A stretch of 20,179 nucleotides of DNA from Coemansia sp. RSA 922 (lineage: Eukaryota; Kickxellomycota; Kickxellomycetes; Kickxellales; Kickxellaceae), in contig JANBQS010000358.1 in the NCBI GenBank assembly GCA_027577415.1, forward strand, positions 1 to 20,179, in the 5' to 3' direction. The position numbers and the translations under genes were made by a program. Shown here in pieces: positions 16,961 through 20,179 of the stretch (its first letter is position 1; each line of letters starts with the position of its first letter). The notes under the pieces are model-generated. The model was given only the letters and a program-made list of their open reading frames with translations, made no database searches and was not told where the DNA came from.

Positions 16961-17169
16961 AGTGGTAAAGGGCAAAAAAGCTAGAATAAAGTATAAGAAA
17001 GACGAGTGCAGAGAAGAAAAAGAAAAGAAGGAAAGCGCTAATGGAGACATGTATTTGATCAAATGTGGTTGCCAACGTCATCGGCTGAGCATCAAATCAT
17101 TTTCTTTGCCTCTTTTGCCTCTTTTGCGCTGCTAATTCGTCTTTATATTAAATCATAATTCCACTATTA
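16961..17169. promoter_or_regulatory. Divergent promoter of PI31 and SEC10
   Basis: This is a 209-bp region. On the minus strand, 17038-16973 is pyrimidine-rich and is the probable PI31 leader. Three tandem units with the core ctttgc/cttttgc occupy 17104-17130. A TATA-like ctttatattaaatc at 17141-17154 lies about 20 bp before the SEC10 ATG. Confidence 0.5.
17104..17130 (-). promoter_or_regulatory. Tandem GAGGCAAA repeats (PACE-like) upstream of PI31
   Basis: Read in the PI31 direction, the sequence is gcgcaaaagaggcaaaagag followed by gcaaag: two 9-bp-spaced copies of GAGGCAAA and a third, variant unit. The core GGCAAA is shared with the yeast proteasome control element GGTGGCAAA bound by Rpn4, and with the related Candida form GAAGGCAAAA. 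The units lie about 145-170 bp upstream of the PI31 ATG. Regulatory function is inference. Confidence 0.35.
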
Positions 17170-19863
17170 ATGGACCCATCTCGCGCTTTTGGCCTGCCTG
17201 AGGGCTATTTTGCTCAGGTATATACCGGCTTTTACGTCGAGAGCACGATGCTAGCACGTATTTTGTTATTAGACGACTAAATTGGCAATGACGGATGTAT
17301 ATTGTAGCCAGGGTTTTCAGCAGACGCATTTATAGAGCAGATATCGCTCGTGGACTTGGAATTCGCCAAGAAGAACTCAATGTTCGAGCCGAAGCCGTTT
17401 GTTCGAACGTTTGAGCGTGCACTGGAGAAGCTGCTTGCCTCGCATGGCGAACTAGGTGGGAAGATTGCTCAGCTGGAGCGCTCGACAAAGACGTACGCTG
17501 ACGACCACCGCAAGAAGATGGCCCGCCTTAAGCAGACATTTGCCACGGTCGGGAGCAGCTTTGAGAGGCTAGAGACACAGATCAGCGAGGTTGGCAGCAA
17601 TACTATCCGCATTGGCGAGCAGTTGGACACTGTGGCCAAGGAAAAGGACCGCGCCGAGGCAATCAAAGAGCTGGTCGAGTTTTACGCGGAGCTCAACGAG
17701 GGCAATACGTCGCGCCTTGACGAGCTCCTAGACGGCGGGTCAGAGGGAATGATAAAGGTCGCACATACTCTGCGTAGGCTAAACACCATTGTGGTTGACA
17801 ACCAGTACAGCGCGCCTACGGACACGCTGGCTAAGAGGCAGATCGAGATATACTCGGAGAACTTTGAAAAGACCATGCTGGAGAACTTTGAGGCGGCCTA
17901 TCGCGAGAACGATATTCACAATATGAGCATTGCCGCTCGCACACTCGATGCCTTCAATGGCGGTGTGTCGGTAGTAAAGGCGTATATCAACCAACACCCC
18001 TTCTTTTTGTCGAGCATGATCAGCCAGTCCCAGGACAGTATTGCCGAGGCCAGCTATCAGTCGATGGAAGGTATATCGGACATTTCGCACTTGCCGCCAG
18101 CACCAGACCGCTGGCTGGCGCAACTCTATGCCGATACACGCGACGTTATGTTCAAGGACTGGGCCGTGATATCCAAGGTATTCCCGCGTCCAATCGACGT
18201 GATGCAGCAGCTGCTCAAGCGCGTCTTCGAGCAAACGATCCAGAGTTACCTGGAGACATTGCTTGGTCGAGCTGAGCGGCAGTCCAAATTGGCATTCCTG
18301 CGCGTGCTCTCGTCATCTCATATTGAGACTCGCAAACTGATCGAGGACTTGCAAAGATTTGATGCCGAGACCGTCACTCCTGCGGTGACTGTGTTAGAGT
18401 CAGCGCGCAGATCGGGTAATGTACCACAGGGCTTGCTGGACATGCCTAGCTCTGCACAGACCTCGTCGGCCCAGTTTAGCCGCAGCCGAGCCAAGCAGGC
18501 AATGTCCAGGCGCGGTCGCGATGCCGAGCAGAGCGCGATTGACGATGACGACGACTTGGATGACGAGGCTGCTGCGCGTGATCGGTTGGGAGAGGCCAAG
18601 TCGGGAGTCAGCTCAGCAGTTGCCATTGCTGCGCTTATTGGCCGCAGTGAGGGCGATAATGCCGGTGTTGGCCTGCTGCATGGCTTTCTCAATCGATGCT
18701 GCGACGACCTGTTTGAGTCGTATGTCGCTGGCAGCAACTACATGCGAGCCGAGCAAGCCCACTTAAAGGAGGCATTCCGCCAGACACTAGCGCCATTTGC
18801 TCGTGCTCGCGCTGAGCGCCATAGCTCTTCCCGCGGCAACGCGCTTTTAGGCATCTTCACCAGCGTCACTGGAGGCGCCAACACGGCGGCCTCTGCCAGT
18901 GGCGCAAGTGGTGTTGGAAACGCAAGTGCTGCCAGTGGTCAGCCGGCTGAATTTGAGGGCACTGTCACGACTACCACGGCACGTATGTTGCTGCAAGTGC
19001 ACGCCGAAGCGATTGCGCGTGGCGTGGAACTGGAAAATGACGGCCTGGTCACAGAGTGTATGGCAAGCCTGACTAGTATTCTGCTTTCGACTTTGGGCGA
19101 CGATTACATGTTTCCAGCGCTCGAGGATGTGCTAGAAAGCCTGCAGGACCTCCGTCAAGAGCCTGATCTGCGGACATTTGGCGTTATTCGCGTGGCCAAT
19201 ATTGCGGTGCGCCTGGTACAGATGCACTTCCAGCGTACAATTGTGCCGTTTGTTGGCGCCAGCAGCTACGTGTACCGCGACATGGTGGCTGAGAAGAACC
19301 AGCTCATGTCGCGTGTTGAGATGAGCTTGAACCTGATCAGCAACAAGCTCGTTGGCGCATGCACCCAGTGGATCTTGGGCATACTGGGCAAGCAGCGCAA
19401 GGGCGATTTCCGGCCAGCCGACGACGACTATACGGCGTTTGAGATGGGCACACAGCCCTGCCGCCAGTGCGCAGATTACCTGCATCGGATCGAGCGTGCT
19501 TGCCGCCAGAGCATGGGCGTGGAGAACCAAGAGCGCGTTTTGATGGATGTGGGCAATACGCTGCACCGCATGCTAATGGAGCACTTGCGCAAGTTTGTTG
19601 TCAGCGTTGCTGGCGGACTAGTGCTGGTCAAGGATGTATCAAAGTACCGCGAGGCGATCAGCTCGTTTGGCATCCCGGCGCTCAACGAAAAGTTTAGCAT
19701 CTTGCAAGACATTAGCAACATATTTGTTGTCCAGCCTGCTGCGCTAAAGTCGCTGCTTGATGAGGGCCCGCTAGCGCGGCTGGACCGAGCGACGGTGCAG
19801 GGCTTTGTGCAAATGCGCGAGGACGGACGGACTTCTAGCCTGGTGCGGCAGTTCCTGTCATAA
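17170..19863 (+). CDS. SEC10: Exocyst complex subunit Sec10 (EXOC5)
   Basis: My model has two exons (17170-17217 and 17308-19863) joined in phase 0, encoding 867 residues. Sec10 is one of eight exocyst subunits that tether secretory vesicles to the plasma membrane, and it pairs with Sec15. The open frame around 17350 begins with GTG and lacks a good ATG, so an upstream exon is needed. Exon 1 gives MDPSRAFGLPEGYFAQ and exon 2 starts PGFSADAFIEQISLVD, which lines up with the PFVADEYIERL start of human EXOC5. An N-terminal coiled coil follows (about 57-145: GGKIAQLERSTKTYADDHRK). Helical CorEx rods make up the rest. The end (FSILQDISNIFVVQPAALKS, then LDRATVQGFVQMREDGRTSS) matches the family C-terminus. 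Non-conserved inserts are an acidic stretch near 427-446 (DDDDDLDDE) and a Gly/Ala/Ser-rich stretch near 528-567. Confidence 0.93.
17218..17307 (+). other. Intron of SEC10 (90 nt)
   Basis: The donor is GCTCAG|GTATAT at 17218 and the acceptor is TATATTGTAG ending at 17307, with gactaaat as a possible branch site about 30 nt before it. This keeps phase 0 and yields the conserved F-x-A-D-x-F-I-E start. Alternatives are donor 17258 with acceptor 17320 (63 nt, phase 1), or acceptor 17337, but they lose the GFSAD match or use weaker sites. Confidence 0.75.
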
Positions 19864-20179
19864 TTCATTTCCAATGCTTTGATCAGATCAAACATGTTTA
19901 CCTTTGTTCCTGTAACAAAGCTTACAGCATCCAATCACATCGCGCCATTTTGTTGCTCTCCTGGCGCTTGAAAAATTTTGAGCCACGCGTAGTAGCTACG
20001 ATCATTGTCGGCTCGTGTTTGGGAGGGAGCCGCCTATTCAAGTCATCTCGGAACGAAGCGTCTGTTGTTGTTGTTTTGGGCTTTTTGCTTTCTCGTCTGC
20101 TTACATACAAGCTTTTTGTTTGCTCTTTTAACATACAAATCTACGAGATTGGAGAGCTCATCTGGCAATCTGTTCTTTT
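19864..20179. other. SEC10 3' end and possible promoter of the next gene
   Basis: No gene is visible in this 316-bp stretch. Just after the SEC10 stop lie three short dyads: tttgatcagatcaaa (19878-19892), aaacatgttt (19890-19899) and ctttgtt/aacaaag with a 5-nt loop (19902-19920). They may belong to the transcript end. From about 20060 the sequence is T/C-rich (ttgttgttgttttgggcttt), similar to the leaders before other starts in this window, so a plus-strand gene may begin beyond the right edge. Confidence 0.4.

Noticed and set aside
16961..17062. N-terminal extension of PI31 from ATG 17062
   Set aside because: It is a translation of the pyrimidine tract (Phe/Ser/Leu-rich), and the FP-like domain begins naturally after the 16960 ATG.
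17258..17320. 63-nt SEC10 intron alternative
   Set aside because: It keeps the frame, but the donor CAC|GTATTT is weaker than CAG|GTATAT and the resulting N-terminus loses the GFSAD match to EXOC5.
1..20179. tRNA, rRNA, CRISPR array or transposase
   Set aside because: I scanned both strands by eye for tRNA arms, spaced direct repeats and transposase motifs and saw none. A covariance-model search would be the decisive test.

Overview
The window is eukaryotic and most likely comes from a fungus. It carries eight protein-coding genes on both strands, few and short GT-AG introns (76 and 90 nt, plus one of 469 nt), tight intergenic spacing, and pyrimidine-rich leaders just before several start codons. 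Recognisable products are a Dsl1-complex RINT1/Tip20 protein, a mitochondrial Hsp90 (TRAP1), an SPX-EXS protein (Syg1/XPR1), the Slx1 nuclease, the 2-oxoglutarate dehydrogenase E1 subunit, a PI31/Fub1 proteasome regulator and exocyst Sec10. Budding yeast has no TRAP1, so the set points away from Saccharomycetes and perhaps to an early-diverging (zoopagomycete or mucoromycete-like) lineage. That placement is inference from gene content, not a phylogeny.

Layout: 1-2316 (+) is the 3' part of a RINT1/TIP20 gene cut by the window edge. 2727-4001 (+) is an unrecognised, probably beta-rich protein with a TATA box and a 15-bp inverted repeat in its promoter. 4002-5470 is a 1.5-kb AT-rich gap holding a small C2H2 zinc-finger reading frame with a decayed second copy, and a 34-bp inverted repeat just beyond the TRAP1 stop codon. 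5471-7558 (-) is TRAP1, divergent from SYG1 (8423-11357, +, one intron). SYG1 converges on SLX1 (11446-12313, -, one intron). SLX1 is divergent from KGD1 (12720-15875, +), which converges on PI31 (15953-16960, -). PI31 is divergent from SEC10 (17170-19863, +, one intron after a 16-codon first exon). The last 316 bp hold the SEC10 3' end and possibly the next promoter.

The genes do not form a pathway. Themes are membrane traffic (RINT1/Tip20 at the ER, Sec10 at the plasma membrane), mitochondrial function (TRAP1, OGDH E1), phosphate homeostasis (Syg1), DNA repair (Slx1) and proteasome control (PI31). They appear to be ordinary housekeeping genes, and I see no mobile element with a transposase, no CRISPR array and no biosynthetic cluster. 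The parts worth a second look are non-coding or small: the foldback repeat whose only two mismatches become G-U wobbles on the TRAP1-sense strand, the zinc-finger micro-ORF, the duplicated promoter element of the unknown gene, and PACE-like repeats upstream of PI31.
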